Notes: generated by a model not told the origin, from the letters alone. A DNA stretch of 64,000 bases from Saprospiraceae bacterium (GCA_016714785.1 JADKCC010000002.1:186001-250000); one strand, 5' to 3'; numbered from the stretch's first letter, positions 1-10,600 are shown. Translations and numbers: made by a program.

Positions 1-123
1 GATTATTAACTATATGAAATTTGGGATTTTTTGTGTTTTTGTGCCTTTGTGGCAAAATTATACTTTTCGGAGCTTACTCAATATATAAACTCAAGAGAAG
101 AAAATTTAGGAATTTTCAAAAAA

Positions 124-816
124 TCAATTTATTGTAAAGCGAATATACTTTATTTTTCGACCATCTGCTAGGTGTTCTTTTTCATAATGTGTTTTATACT
201 TTAATTCATCAAAAGCTAATTCTGAAGCATAAATATCATTATTTTGATAAATGATATTAGCATTTTTATAATTTTTTAATGTCTCCAAAGTAAATTCATA
301 TAGGGTAGTATCATCTGTTTTGAGGTGAATTTCAGCACCCTTTTTAATAATTTTTTGATATTGATCTAAAAATCTGGAAGAGGTCAATCTTTTGTTTTCT
401 TTACTCTCTCTTAGGAATGGATCAGGAAATGTTATCCAAATACTATCCACTTCTTTCGCATCAAAGAAGAGTGAAATTTGCTCTATGCGTGTACGAAGAA
501 ACGCAGCATTATGCTGGCTATTTTCAAGTGTATTGGTAGCTCCTTGCCAAATCCTAGCACCTTTTACATCTACACCGATGAAATTTTGATCAGGATATGC
601 TTGGGCAAGTGCTTCAGTGTATTCGCCTCTTCCACAAGCCAACTCGAGTATTATGGGATTGTTATTTTTAAAATGAGCATTAGCCCATTTTCCTTTCATA
701 TCTACTTCCAAATCTTTTCCCAACAATAGTTTAGGGAATTTTGGATCATAGTTTTCATAGACATTAGGGTAAGAGAGTAGGTCTTCAAATTTTTTTAATT
801 TATTTTTTTTACCCAT
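124..816 (-). CDS. trmB: tRNA (guanine-N7-)-methyltransferase TrmB
   Basis: This 230-aa protein is the SAM-dependent enzyme that makes 7-methylguanosine at position 46 of tRNA variable loops. The SAM-binding loop ELACGRGEYTEA lies near residues 57-68, followed by the family motif TFPDPF, the RLTSSRFL segment and the C-terminal THYEKEHLADGRKI block that carries the tRNA-contact signature. Length is normal for the family. The lysine-rich N-terminus (MGKKNKLKKF) is typical of Bacteroidota TrmB. It is transcribed away from the barrel gene at 988 and shares an upstream region of about 170 bp with it. The 123 bases downstream to the window edge hold no recognisable gene. Confidence 0.95.
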   Translation of the reverse strand: MGKKNKLKKFEDLLSYPNVYENYDPKFPKLLLGKDLEVDMKGKWANAHFKNNNPIILELACGRGEYTEALAQAYPDQNFIGVDVKGARIWQGATNTLENSQHNAAFLRTRIEQISLFFDAKEVDSIWITFPDPFLRESKENKRLTSSRFLDQYQKIIKKGAEIHLKTDDTTLYEFTLETLKNYKNANIIYQNNDIYASELAFDELKYKTHYEKEHLADGRKIKYIRFTIN

Positions 817-952
817 CGGTGGTATATTTTGAGAGGCAAAACTACTATTTTCCTTTGAAATGGTGGTAGTGATAATAATTTTAACTTATTATTTTGATTT
901 AGCCATGAAGCGAAAAAGTTGAAAACTGCGTTCTAACCTTGTCAATTAAATG

Positions 953-960
953 TATCTTTG
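953..960 (+). promoter_or_regulatory. Candidate Bacteroidota -7 promoter box (TATCTTTG)
   Basis: TATCTTTG followed by CACG matches the Bacteroidota sigma-factor -7 consensus TAnnTTTG and lies 27 bases before the barrel gene's ATG at 988. No good TTTG -33 box is visible at the expected distance, so the call rests on the -7 element alone. Confidence 0.45.
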
Positions 961-987
961 CACGTTTTTATAAAATAGTACGAAAAA

Positions 988-1848
988 ATGAACAAGCATT
1001 ATAGTTTTATTTTTGTGATTTTCCTTTTTACAGCGGGTCTGTCTGCACAGAGTTTTGGTATTAGAGCAGGACTCAATTATACCAAATTTTCAGGTCCGAT
1101 AGAGCAAGGGGTAAATGAAAAGTTTTCATTGGCAAATGGGTTTCACTTTGGTGTAAACTATGCATACAAGGTTGCAGATATTTTTTCAATAAAGGGTGAA
1201 TTGGTTTATACACAGATTGGCAGTAAATATAATTATGACGGAGCATCATATTATAAAGTTCCAATTGGTACCAATGCATTTTCTTATGAAAAAGGCAATG
1301 CAAGGGTTGATATGAAAGTATCCAATGCCTATATCAGCCTACCGATAACATTCCAATGGCAAGCAACAAAAAAATTAGAATTTTATGCAGGTGGTTATGC
1401 ATCCGTTCTGATAGGACCTAAGGGCAGTGGAACGATATATTTTGAACAATCGGATAGTTTGTTTTTTAAGCAATCATTGATACATAACTATAATAAAGAT
1501 GTAGCTGGAGGGATAGCATCAAGTACAGCAGGTCCTTCCATTTGGGTAGATGGAAAGGTAGTGCCGCCATTAGCACGTGATGCTGGTGCATACTATAATT
1601 ATTTATCTACAGAAAAGGAGGCTAACCTTTATAATACATTTGATTATGGCCTTACTGGAGGTTTTAATTATTTTATAAATAAGGGTTTTTATGTAGGACT
1701 TAAGTATGATTATGGCCTAACAGATGTGACCAATGATAGGGTAGATTTTTTACGTAAAACGTATGATGAGAATAATAATGCTGGCATAAAAGCAAATCAC
1801 TTTGACAGAAATGTGGGTTTTGAGGTGTCGTTTGGGTTTAGATTCTAA
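988..1848 (+). CDS. Outer-membrane beta-barrel protein (porin/PorT-like family)
   Basis: A 286-aa exported protein. Residues 1-20 form a signal peptide with a probable cleavage site after LSAQ. The mature part alternates short amphipathic strands with polar loops and begins with FGIRAGLNYTKF, the usual opening of Bacteroidota outer-membrane beta-barrel (PorT/OMP_b-brl_2) proteins. It ends in alternating hydrophobic residues and a terminal phenylalanine (GFRF), the usual BAM recognition end. Role and substrate cannot be read from sequence. The DUF2461 gene starts 12 bases downstream, so the two may be co-transcribed. A -7 promoter box lies 27 bases upstream. Confidence 0.75.
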   Translation: MNKHYSFIFVIFLFTAGLSAQSFGIRAGLNYTKFSGPIEQGVNEKFSLANGFHFGVNYAYKVADIFSIKGELVYTQIGSKYNYDGASYYKVPIGTNAFSYEKGNARVDMKVSNAYISLPITFQWQATKKLEFYAGGYASVLIGPKGSGTIYFEQSDSLFFKQSLIHNYNKDVAGGIASSTAGPSIWVDGKVVPPLARDAGAYYNYLSTEKEANLYNTFDYGLTGGFNYFINKGFYVGLKYDYGLTDVTNDRVDFLRKTYDENNNAGIKANHFDRNVGFEVSFGFRF

Positions 1849-1859
1849 TATTTTATAGC

Positions 1860-2546
1860 ATGTTGCAATTATCCACTATTCAGTTTTTGAAAGACTTAAA
1901 AGCCAACAATAATAAAGAATGGTTTGATCACAACAGGAAAATTTATGATAAAGTAAAAGTAGATTATTTGTCATTGGCAAATGAGCTATTGGAAACTATG
2001 AAAAAGGAAGACCCAACACTTGAAATGCTGTCTACTAAAGACTGTATCTTTAGAATTAATAGAGATGTCCGTTTTTCAAAAAATAAATCTCCCTACAAAA
2101 CCAACCTAGGTATAGCCTTGCATCCTGGAGGTAAAAAGGGTAATTTAGCCGCTTATTATTTACATATCGAAGATGGACAAACATTCGCTGGAGGAGGATT
2201 GTGGATGCCGGAATCACATCTACTAACCAAGGTAAGGAAAGAAATTCATTATTTTTATAATGATTTCACAAACATAATCTATAATCCTGCATTTATAAAT
2301 ACCTATTCCTCACTAGATATCGAAGATGGCCAAAAGTTAATTCGACCTCCTAAAGGTTATGATGTAGATGATCCTGCTATAGAATATCTTAAATTAAAGA
2401 GCTTTACAGCGTTGAAGCCCATAGATGATAGTTTATTGATATCAGAGCTATTAGTTCCTACTGTTGTGGAATATTTCAAAGTTTTAAAACCGTTTATCCA
2501 CTTTATTAATCGAGGTTTAATGAGCGATGCTGCTGGTGGTTTATAA
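1860..2546 (+). CDS. DUF2461 family protein (TIGR02453)
   Basis: A 228-aa cytoplasmic protein without signal peptide or membrane segments. It carries the DUF2461 hallmarks: FLKDLKANNNKEWFD at the N-terminus, FRINRDVRFSKNKSPYKTN near residues 63-80, and the GGGLWMPES segment near residue 115. The biochemical function of the family is unknown. Length is normal. Its 3' end overlaps the convergent thioredoxin-like gene by 6 bases, so both stop codons lie in the same short interval and no separate terminator fits between them. Confidence 0.85.
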   Translation: MLQLSTIQFLKDLKANNNKEWFDHNRKIYDKVKVDYLSLANELLETMKKEDPTLEMLSTKDCIFRINRDVRFSKNKSPYKTNLGIALHPGGKKGNLAAYYLHIEDGQTFAGGGLWMPESHLLTKVRKEIHYFYNDFTNIIYNPAFINTYSSLDIEDGQKLIRPPKGYDVDDPAIEYLKLKSFTALKPIDDSLLISELLVPTVVEYFKVLKPFIHFINRGLMSDAAGGL

Positions 2547-2942
2547 AAGAGCTTTGAGGATGTCTGTGAGTTTTTGTTGGCTATGACCAGATCCAATTAG
2601 ACGTTTTTCTTCTTTTCCATTTTTATAGACAATAATCACAGGTTGTCCAGAAACATTAAATTTTGTAGTGATATCCTTATTTTTATCTGTATCAACTTGC
2701 CTAAATTTTACGGATTTGAGTACATCGTCTTTCGAAAGGGCTTCTACAGCAGGTCTTTGAGCTTTGCAAATAGTACACCAAGTAGCATGATAAAATATTA
2801 AACTAACTCCTGATTTAATCTCATTTTCGTAGTCGGAAAGTGAATTTATATCTTTTAGATCACTAACCACTGATTGATTATCATCACTTTTATCACAAGA
2901 GACAAAAACTAAAAATGAAAAAATAAATAAAAACTTGTACAT
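2541..2942 (-). CDS. Thioredoxin-fold lipoprotein
   Basis: A 133-aa protein with a lipoprotein signal: hydrophobic residues 4-14, then the lipobox FVSC with Cys16 as the probable lipidated residue. The mature part is a single thioredoxin domain with active site WCTIC (residues 55-59), a cis-Pro region SGQPVI and the terminal helix. It is probably a periplasm-facing thiol-disulfide reductase or a partner of a cytochrome maturation or redox chain. Its substrate is unknown. It converges with the DUF2461 gene with a 6-base overlap. Confidence 0.8.
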   Translation of the reverse strand: MYKFLFIFSFLVFVSCDKSDDNQSVVSDLKDINSLSDYENEIKSGVSLIFYHATWCTICKAQRPAVEALSKDDVLKSVKFRQVDTDKNKDITTKFNVSGQPVIIVYKNGKEEKRLIGSGHSQQKLTDILKALL

Positions 2943-3094
2943 AGGTCATTAAATTAAAATGGCTCTCAATTACGTTAAAATAGAAATCTAGAATATTAAC
3001 CAAAACAAAGCAAAAAGGTTAAATTAAAGCGTAAAAAACTTGAAAAACATAAAGTTTCATTCAGTATAACCTAAGAGATAAAACTTATATTTAT

Positions 3095-3904
3095 TTAAGT
3101 CCAAATTTGAAGTGCTTCCAATTTAAGATCCTCACCATAAAAGTTTTTTGCCGTTTCCTCAAATGAAGAAGTATAATCAGAAACATAAAAGGCATCATGA
3201 CCAATTCTGTTTTCGCAAAGTAAACCTTCTTCGGTTAAAATACGCTTAACTTCATCTCTGACGACATCGGTGGAATCCAAAATTGCAACTTGGCCGCTGT
3301 AATATTCATTGATTTCATTTCTTATCAATGGATAGTGCGTACATGCTAGTAACAAAGCATCAATATTTTTTAAATCAGGGTGACTTAGATAGTTTTCTAT
3401 GACACTTTTAGAAATATTACCACTGTAAAAACCTTCTTCTATCATAGGTGCCAATAAAGGCGTTGCCACTTGATTAACTTTAACTTTTTGATTAAGAGAT
3501 TTTATTTTATTTTTATAGATGGAAGAGTTAATAGTAGCTTTTGTAGCTATGACACCTACATTTTTATATGCTTGGCTAATGACAGCATTGACTAGTGGAT
3601 CTACTACATTAACAAATAAAGCCTTGCCTTCAAAAAAATCCAGCAACATATCATAAGCTGCCGAAGAAGCGGAGTTACAAGCAATGATGATCATCTTACA
3701 ATCTTGCTCCAACAAAAATTTGCTAATCCTAAGACTATAATATCTAATGGCATCCGCAGATTTATCACCATAAGGTAGATGGACAGTATCGCCGAAATAA
3801 ATCAGTCGTTCGTTGGGTAAAAAATGATGAATGGCATTGGCGACTGTAAGACCACCAATGCCACTATCAAAAATCCCTATCGGTTGATGCGGGTTTTTAA
3901 GCAT
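3095..3904 (-). CDS. murI: Glutamate racemase MurI
   Basis: A 269-aa cytosolic enzyme converting L-glutamate to D-glutamate for peptidoglycan stem peptides. Both catalytic cysteines are visible in family context: IIIACNSASSAAY (first Cys, about residue 76) and LLLACTHYPLI (second Cys, about residue 187). The N-terminal signature IGIFDSGIGGLTV is also intact. It is the last gene of an operon with two OmpH/Skp genes; the gap to the upstream ompH gene is only 6 bases. The order ompH-ompH-murI is common in Bacteroidota and links outer-membrane protein chaperoning to envelope synthesis. Confidence 0.95.
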   Translation of the reverse strand: MLKNPHQPIGIFDSGIGGLTVANAIHHFLPNERLIYFGDTVHLPYGDKSADAIRYYSLRISKFLLEQDCKMIIIACNSASSAAYDMLLDFFEGKALFVNVVDPLVNAVISQAYKNVGVIATKATINSSIYKNKIKSLNQKVKVNQVATPLLAPMIEEGFYSGNISKSVIENYLSHPDLKNIDALLLACTHYPLIRNEINEYYSGQVAILDSTDVVRDEVKRILTEEGLLCENRIGHDAFYVSDYTSSFEETAKNFYGEDLKLEALQIWT

Positions 3905-3910
3905 TTGTTA

Positions 3911-4420
3911 TTATTGCGCGATGCCTAATTTTGTTTTGACAAGTTTGGTCGCATCTGATGAAGGGTCTGCATATAAGACCAAACCCATACCAGAATCAAA
4001 GATATAAAGGAAACCATTTTCTGATGCTACATCTTTGATAGCGTTATTTACTTTGTCTTGGATTGGCTTAAGCAATTCTTCACTTTTCTCTCTTATTTTT
4101 TGCTGACTTGATTGCTCGAACTCTCCCAATTTTGCTTCTTCTTGCTTAAGAGCGGCAGCTTGTTTTTCTATTTCTACGGGAGCAAGTTCACCACTTGCTT
4201 GCTTTTGTTGTAGGGTTTGATACTTCATTTGTAAATCTTTAACCATTTCTTCTCCTTTTTTCTGAAACATAGATTTCATGACTTCAATATCAGAATTGGC
4301 TTGTTTTACTTCTGGAAGTATTGTAAGAATTTCTTGGGAATTGATGTAACCTATTTTTTGTGCATTGATGGTCAATGATGACACTAAAAATAAGCCTAGG
4401 AATAATACTAATTTGTTCAT
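3911..4420 (-). CDS. OmpH/Skp family periplasmic chaperone (second copy)
   Basis: A 169-aa exported protein with signal peptide MNKLVLFLGLFLVSSLTINAQ. The mature protein starts with KIGYINSQEILTILPEVKQ, the standard OmpH/Skp opening, and continues as a long charged coiled coil (about residues 45-120) that forms the chaperone tentacles. Its role is to hold unfolded outer-membrane proteins during transit to the BAM complex. It lies 35 bases after a paralogue and 6 bases before murI, so the three genes are almost certainly one transcript. Confidence 0.88.
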   Translation of the reverse strand: MNKLVLFLGLFLVSSLTINAQKIGYINSQEILTILPEVKQANSDIEVMKSMFQKKGEEMVKDLQMKYQTLQQKQASGELAPVEIEKQAAALKQEEAKLGEFEQSSQQKIREKSEELLKPIQDKVNNAIKDVASENGFLYIFDSGMGLVLYADPSSDATKLVKTKLGIAQ

Positions 4421-4455
4421 TTTATGTAAGTTGATTGTTTTATTTTGATATGATT

Positions 4456-4974
4456 TTATTTAATGCTTAGTTTCTTTTTTAGATCAGCCGTTTTATCATA
4501 TTCTACATTGGAAAATAACAAGCCTGTAGCGCCACCTTTGTCGAAAATAATATCGAATCCTCTATCTGCTGCATAAGATTCTATAGCTGCAAATACTTTA
4601 TCTTGGATCGGAGCTACCATCTCTTGACGTTTTTTAAACAAGGCGCCTTCTGGTCCAAATTTTGCTTTTTGAAGCTCTCTTACTTCGGTTTCTTTTTTAA
4701 TGATTTCTTCCTCTTTTTTAGCTTTGTCATCTGAGCTAAGTAATACTTGTTCTGCTTGAAACTTGTTGTACATACTTTTAACCTGATCAAATTCTTGAGC
4801 GATTTGTTGTCTCCATTCAGCGGCAATTTTGTCAAGTTCCGTCTGTGCGTTTTGATATTCAGGCAATGAAGAAAGGACTTCATTAATATCTACTAAAGCT
4901 ATTTTTTGAGCTTGTGATTGAGTCAACATTCCTATTACAAGGAAAAATGCTGCGATGATGTGTTTTGTATTCAT
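4456..4974 (-). CDS. OmpH/Skp family periplasmic chaperone (first copy)
   Basis: A 172-aa exported protein with a signal peptide ending near QSQAQ (residues 1-22). The mature opening KIALVDINEVLSSLPEYQNA and a central charged coiled coil (about residues 40-125) match OmpH/Skp. It is the promoter-proximal member of the ompH-ompH-murI operon. A candidate -7 box on the same strand is at 5009-5016. The two tandem copies share layout but are clearly diverged, which fits an old duplication that may allow hetero-oligomers. Confidence 0.88.
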   Translation of the reverse strand: MNTKHIIAAFFLVIGMLTQSQAQKIALVDINEVLSSLPEYQNAQTELDKIAAEWRQQIAQEFDQVKSMYNKFQAEQVLLSSDDKAKKEEEIIKKETEVRELQKAKFGPEGALFKKRQEMVAPIQDKVFAAIESYAADRGFDIIFDKGGATGLLFSNVEYDKTADLKKKLSIK

Positions 4975-5008
4975 TTTACTTTTTTTAAAAGGTTTTTAAA
5001 AATTTTGC

Positions 5009-5016
5009 CAAAATTA
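5009..5016 (-). promoter_or_regulatory. Candidate -7 promoter box for the ompH-ompH-murI operon
   Basis: Read on the minus strand this is TAATTTTG, matching TAnnTTTG. A TTAG at 5036-5039 (minus strand) sits 19 bases upstream, close to the expected TTTG -33 element. The box is 35 bases before the first ompH start codon. Confidence 0.5.
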
Positions 5017-5277
5017 CAATTTTATTGGTTTGTAACTAAATAAAAGACAATATCTTGCCTTAAAAAGTTACTCATCATTATATGTTAAATTTTTATTATA
5101 ATATCATATATATCTGTAAAACAATGTGTTAGAATTATTTTTGACATAGAATTGACTATATTTTTAACTATTGTTTAACGAGAGAACTAGCTAGTTTGGT
5201 ATAAATTAAAACTGCAAACTGCAATAATTTCAAAGGTTTCCAACTCAACCATTAGAAATCAAAATAAAAAAAATAAC

Positions 5278-5285
5278 TAACTTTG
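5278..5285 (+). promoter_or_regulatory. Candidate -7 promoter box for hutH
   Basis: TAACTTTG followed by CGC matches TAnnTTTG. It overlaps an in-frame upstream TTG (5283), which argues that the TTG is part of the promoter and that translation begins at the ATG at 5328. Confidence 0.5.
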
Positions 5286-5327
5286 CGCTCCCTAACCATT
5301 TTATCATCAATAGAGCCAATTTTCGCT

Positions 5328-6815
5328 ATGAGTCATATATCCATCGATGGAACATATCTAAATGCTGTCATAATTCAAAACGCATTACAAAATAACTATA
5401 AAGTATTGTTGAGTTCTGTAGTCATCGATAAGGTCAGAAAAAACAGGAATTACTTAGACAAAAAGATGGAAAATTCTGAAGCGATTATTTACGGAATCAA
5501 TACAGGATTTGGGTCACTTTGTAATGTTCGTATATCTGACGAAAACTTAGGAAAACTTCAAGAAAACTTGGTTCTTTCACATGCATGTGGTATGGGAGAT
5601 TTGGTGCCCGAAAATATTTGTAAGTTAATACACTTATTGAAGATCATTAATCTTTCACACGGTTACTCAGGAGTAAGAGTCGAGTTGTTAGAAAAACTAG
5701 TAGAAATTTACAATGCTGACATCATACCCGTCATTTATCAGCAAGGTTCACTCGGTGCATCAGGAGATTTGGCTCCATTAGCTCATTTGAGTTTAGTCCT
5801 TATTGGCAGCGGGAAAGTTTATTTGGATGGTAAAATGATGCCTTCAGCAGCTGCATTAAAATTAAAAAATATTGAACCTATTTCATTAAAGTCTAAGGAA
5901 GGTTTAGCATTACTCAATGGAACACAATTTTCTTTGGCTTATGCTGCCAAAATAATCACTGAGACAAAAAAAATCTTCCATCTAGCCAACAAAATTGCTG
6001 CACTATCTATGGAAGCTTTCGTGTGTGATATATCGCCGTACGACCATTTGCTTCATGATATTCGACCACATGAAGGACAGATATTAACAGCAAAAGAAAT
6101 TTTTGCATTACTGGCGGATAGTGAGATTAGAAATCTACAAAAATTAAGTGTTCAAGATCCATATTCGTTTAGGTGTGTCCCTCAAGTACATGGTGCTAGT
6201 TACCAAGCGATCAAACACGCTGAAGAAGTGATCAATACAGAAATTAATGCGGTGACCGACAATCCTATCGTTTTTGATGAAGATGACAAGGTACTGAGTG
6301 GTGGAAATTTTCATGCACAGCCTTTAGCTTTAGTATTGGACTACCTTGCAATAGCCATGTCAGAACTAGGTAGTATCTCGGAGCGCAGGGTCTATCAACT
6401 AATCAATGGAGATCGTGGATTGCCTGCATTTTTAACCAAATATCCTGGTTTAGATTCTGGTTTTATGATTGCACAATACACTGCTGCATCAATAGCAAGC
6501 CAAAATAAACAATATTGTACACCTGCATCCATTGATTCAATAGTGTCAAGCAAAGGACAAGAAGATCATGTGAGTATGGCCGCCAACGCAGCAACCAAGG
6601 GGTATAAAGTACTTAAAAATCTTAAGTCATTGCTAGCCATAGAATTACTGACTGCTGCGCAAGCTTTTGAATTTAGAAGACCTGCGAAAAGTACAGCACC
6701 CATAGAAGCAATGATGACTGAAATAAGATCTATCATCCCGATGCTCGAAGAAGATAGACTCATGCATGATGATATGGTAATGGCTGAGACTTTGATAGAA
6801 AAGTGGATCAAATAA
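5328..6815 (+). CDS. hutH: Histidine ammonia-lyase
   Basis: A 495-aa enzyme that deaminates L-histidine to urocanate, the first step of histidine degradation. The Ala-Ser-Gly triad that cyclises to the MIO cofactor is visible in GSLGASGDLAPLAH. The SH pair in NLVLSHACGMGD favours histidine over aromatic substrates in this superfamily. The conserved block after QVHGASYQAIKHA and the C-terminal EFRRPAKSTAPIE are also typical. I start at ATG 5328 and not at the in-frame TTG 5283, because the TTG lies inside the likely -7 box and would add an unusual 15-residue tail. No other hut gene is in the window. Confidence 0.9.
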   Translation: MSHISIDGTYLNAVIIQNALQNNYKVLLSSVVIDKVRKNRNYLDKKMENSEAIIYGINTGFGSLCNVRISDENLGKLQENLVLSHACGMGDLVPENICKLIHLLKIINLSHGYSGVRVELLEKLVEIYNADIIPVIYQQGSLGASGDLAPLAHLSLVLIGSGKVYLDGKMMPSAAALKLKNIEPISLKSKEGLALLNGTQFSLAYAAKIITETKKIFHLANKIAALSMEAFVCDISPYDHLLHDIRPHEGQILTAKEIFALLADSEIRNLQKLSVQDPYSFRCVPQVHGASYQAIKHAEEVINTEINAVTDNPIVFDEDDKVLSGGNFHAQPLALVLDYLAIAMSELGSISERRVYQLINGDRGLPAFLTKYPGLDSGFMIAQYTAASIASQNKQYCTPASIDSIVSSKGQEDHVSMAANAATKGYKVLKNLKSLLAIELLTAAQAFEFRRPAKSTAPIEAMMTEIRSIIPMLEEDRLMHDDMVMAETLIEKWIK

Positions 6816-6900
6816 AACTTATAAAGATGAGAAATATTTTAGCCAAAACCTTTCTGTAGATTGGCAAATATTTTGAGTGATAATGTTAAAAAAAGAAATT

Positions 6901-7494
6901 ATGAATAGATTATTTTTATTTCTAATACTTGAGGTAATTACAAGTGTCAATTTAAGTGGACAATGTTATCTTTACAATATGAATGCTAGTGGACCTGCAT
7001 TTTCATATAGTAGAATACTAGGCACTGATGCATTCGCAGTTGACTTTACTTACAAAGGTAGATTTAGTATTGGCGGTACAATGATTGGGTTAGACCAATC
7101 TAAAAGGGTTTTTGGTATCAATGGTGTGGCTAATATATTTAAAAAGGAAAATAAAAGTCATGTAGTAAGTGTACCATTGTTTTTAGGTTATCAGAGTGTA
7201 AATAGTAACCATTTAATATCATATGGTGCAGGATTTTATGTAAAGTCATTTCCAGTGAACAATATTACAAGTGCGGCAGGTATTTCTTATTTAAGAAGTA
7301 AGGTTGAGAACAGAGAGCAGCAATTTGGACAATTTGGTATGGATTTCCTATTATTCTATAAAGCGCTTAAAATAGGTCCATCTCTTATAATAAGTGATGA
7401 AAAATTATCTTTCGGATTTACTGTAGGTTTTGCATTTAATCATAATAATACTTTGTTTGTGGCAACAGATGAATATATAAATACTGAAAATTAG
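6901..7494 (+). CDS. Exported protein of unknown function
   Basis: A 197-aa protein that I do not recognise. Residues 1-20 (MNRLFLFLILEVITSVNLSG) look like a signal peptide. The remainder alternates hydrophobic and glycine/serine-rich stretches, compatible with a small beta-barrel or beta-sandwich, with about eight possible strands. In-frame upstream starts exist at GTG 6877 and ATG 6883. I prefer ATG 6901 because it puts the charged residues directly before the hydrophobic core of the signal peptide. It stands alone between hutH and icmF, and no functional partner is evident. Confidence 0.55.
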   Translation: MNRLFLFLILEVITSVNLSGQCYLYNMNASGPAFSYSRILGTDAFAVDFTYKGRFSIGGTMIGLDQSKRVFGINGVANIFKKENKSHVVSVPLFLGYQSVNSNHLISYGAGFYVKSFPVNNITSAAGISYLRSKVENREQQFGQFGMDFLLFYKALKIGPSLIISDEKLSFGFTVGFAFNHNNTLFVATDEYINTEN

Positions 7495-7591
7495 GAACTA
7501 TGTTTAATTAAGCTATCGTGTAAAGTTTAATAATTGATATCAATCTGAAAGTAGGTATTATAAAACCACTATAAAAATGACATATTTTTCG

Positions 7592-7599
7592 TATTTTTG
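7592..7599 (+). promoter_or_regulatory. Candidate -7 promoter box for icmF
   Basis: TATTTTTG followed by CAGC matches TAnnTTTG and lies 25 bases before the icmF ATG at 7625. No convincing -33 TTTG box was seen. Confidence 0.45.
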
Positions 7600-7624
7600 C
7601 AGCAACCTAATGCCTTAACCAAAA

Positions 7625-10600
7625 ATGACGGAAGAACAAATATTTTCACCCACTAATAAGATAAGAATTGTCACTGCAGGATCCCTTTTTGATGGACATG
7701 ACGCAGCCATAAACATCATGCGCCGAATTATGCAGCGATCAGGTGCTGAAATCATCCACCTAGGACATAATCGTTCTGCCCAAGAAATAGTAGAAACAGC
7801 GGTACAAGAAGATGTGCAGGGCATTGCTATTACTTCTTACCAAGGTGGGCATAATGAGTTTTTTAAGTATATTTATGACCTACTCCATGAAAAAGGTTGT
7901 GGACATATTAAAATTTTTGGTGGCGGAGGCGGCACTATCCTTCCAACAGAGATAGAAGCCTTGCAAAACTACGGTATCACTCGCATATATTCGCCAGATG
8001 ATGGCCGTACTTTAGGACTGCAAGGAATGATCAATGATTTACTCAAGCAGTGTGATTATCCTGTGGGTGATCACCTCAATGGTGAATTAAAAAATCTCAA
8101 AAATCAAAATAAACATGACATAGCAAGGGTGATTTCGTCCCTTGAAAACTATCCAGATAAACACGCTGAAGCCTTCAAAAGCTTACAAACATCTGATATA
8201 AAAGTCCCAGTTCTAGGTATCACAGGAACAGGTGGTGCTGGAAAATCATCCATGGTTGATGAATTGGTGCGAAGATTTTTATTGGATTTTACTGACAAAA
8301 AAATTGCAATAGTATCCGTAGATCCATCCAAAAGGAAAACGGGTGGTGCTTTACTCGGTGATCGCATCCGCATGAATGCCATCAATAATAATCGCGTCTA
8401 TATGCGTTCTTTAGCAACAAGACAATCTAATCTAGCACTCTCTAAGTATGTACAAGGAGCAGTAGATGTATTGAAGGCAGCTAGATTTGATCTCATCATA
8501 CTTGAGACTTCAGGTATCGGTCAGTCGGATACGGAGATAGTAGATCATTCAGACGTCTCAATGTATATTATGACACCAGAATATGGGGCTGCTAGCCAAT
8601 TGGAAAAAATAGATATGTTGGATTTTGCTGACATTATTGCCATCAATAAATTTGACAAAAAAGGCGCCTTGGATGCATTGAGAGATGTGCGGAAACAATA
8701 TCAGCGCAATCACAATCTTTGGGATATAAATCCTGACGAAATGCCCGTATTTGGAACGATTGCTTCTCAATTTAACGATCCTGGTACGAATACACTTTAC
8801 AAACAACTAATACAGATCATCAATAAAAAAACTGGTGCAAATCTTGTATCAACATTAACACTCCCAGCTGGTGAAAGCGAAAAAGTTTATATCATTCCAC
8901 CACAAAGGATAAGATATCTCTCAGAAATATCTGAAAACAATCGTGGGTATGATAAAAAATCTGAAGAGCAAGCTTCCATTGCAACTAAAGCATACAGTGT
9001 ATCAAATACCATTGAAATAGTAAAAGACGAAAGCATAAAGTCTGTGCTTCATGACCAATATCAAAAAATATGGGATGATCTTACAGGTGATAATAAACGA
9101 ATACTTGAAAACTGGGTCAATAAAAAAGCAAGTTACGCATCAGATGAATTCATTTATAAAGTTAGAGATAAGGACATTAAAGTAGTGCCTTATACCAAAT
9201 CTCTTTCTCAGACCCGCATTTCCAAAGTAAATTTGCCGCAATATAAAGATTGGGGAGATATATTGAAATGGAATTTACAAGAGAATGTACCAGGCGAGTT
9301 TCCTTATACTGCAGGTGTATTTCCTTTCAAAAGGGAAGGTGAAGATCCCACTCGAATGTTTGCAGGAGAAGGCGGACCAGAGAGAACCAATAAACGATTT
9401 CATTACGTATCTCATGGTTTGCCAGCCAAAAGACTTTCTACGGCCTTTGATTCGGTAACGTTATATGGCGAAGACCCTGATTATAGACCAGATATTTATG
9501 GTAAGATAGGAAATTCTGGGGTAAGTATATGTTGTTTGGATGATGCAAAAATATTGTATTCTGGATTTGACCTTTGTAATCCATCCACATCTGTATCTAT
9601 GACTATCAATGGGCCAGCAGCTACCATCTGTGCATTTTTTATGAATGCAGCTATAGATCAGCAATGCGAAAAATACATTAAAGAGCATAACCTAGAATCA
9701 AAAGTAGAAGAGAAACTTAAGGAAAAATACGAAAATAAGGGGATAAGCAGACCGAAATACAAAGGTCAGTTGCCAGAAGGAAATGATGGTTTGGGCACTA
9801 TGTTGCTAGGTATCACAGGTGATGAAGTGCTATCATCAGAAGTATATCAAACACTCAAAGCGAAAGCGCTTAGCTCGGTGAGAGGCACAGTGCAAGCAGA
9901 TATTTTAAAAGAAGATCAAGCACAAAATACTTGCATCTTTAGTACGGAATTTTCTTTAAGATTGATGGGAGATGTACAAGAATATTTTATTCAGCAAAAT
10001 GTAAGAAATTTTTATTCTGTATCTATCTCAGGTTACCACATTGCAGAAGCAGGTGCTAATCCTATATCTCAATTGGCATTTACACTATCTAATGGATTTA
10101 CTTTTGTAGAGTATTATCTCAGTCGCGGCATGCATATCGATGATTTTGCACCCAATTTGTCGTTTTTCTTTAGTAATGGCGTGGATCCAGAGTATGCCGT
10201 CATCGGTAGAGTAGCTAGAAGAATTTGGGCAAAAGCCATGAAATATAAATATGGTGGCAATGCAAGATCACAAATGTTGAAATACCATATTCAGACATCT
10301 GGCCGTTCCTTACATGCCCAAGAGATTGCCTTTAACGACATACGTACTACGCTGCAAGCACTGTATGCTATTTATGACAATTGTAATTCATTACATACCA
10401 ATGCTTATGACGAAGCCATTACAACGCCTACAGAAGAAAGTGTACGTAGAGCAATGGCTATTCAATTGATTATTAATAAAGAACTTGGTTTGTCAAAAAA
10501 TGAAAACCCTATTCAAGGATCATTCATTATCGAAGAATTGACAGATTTGGTAGAAGAAGCCGTTTTGGCAGAGTTTGATCGCATTACAGAACGTGGTGGC

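Larger units (their letters stand above)
4975..5327. other. Divergent intergenic region between ompH and hutH
   Basis: These 353 bases separate the minus-strand ompH operon from the plus-strand hutH gene. Apart from the two -7 boxes listed separately (5009-5016 minus, 5278-5285 plus) I see only AT-rich sequence and no supported gene or clear hairpin. Confidence 0.5.

Noticed and set aside
5283..5327. An upstream TTG start for hutH.
   Set aside because: It overlaps the candidate -7 box and extends the protein without family match; ATG 5328 fits the usual length.
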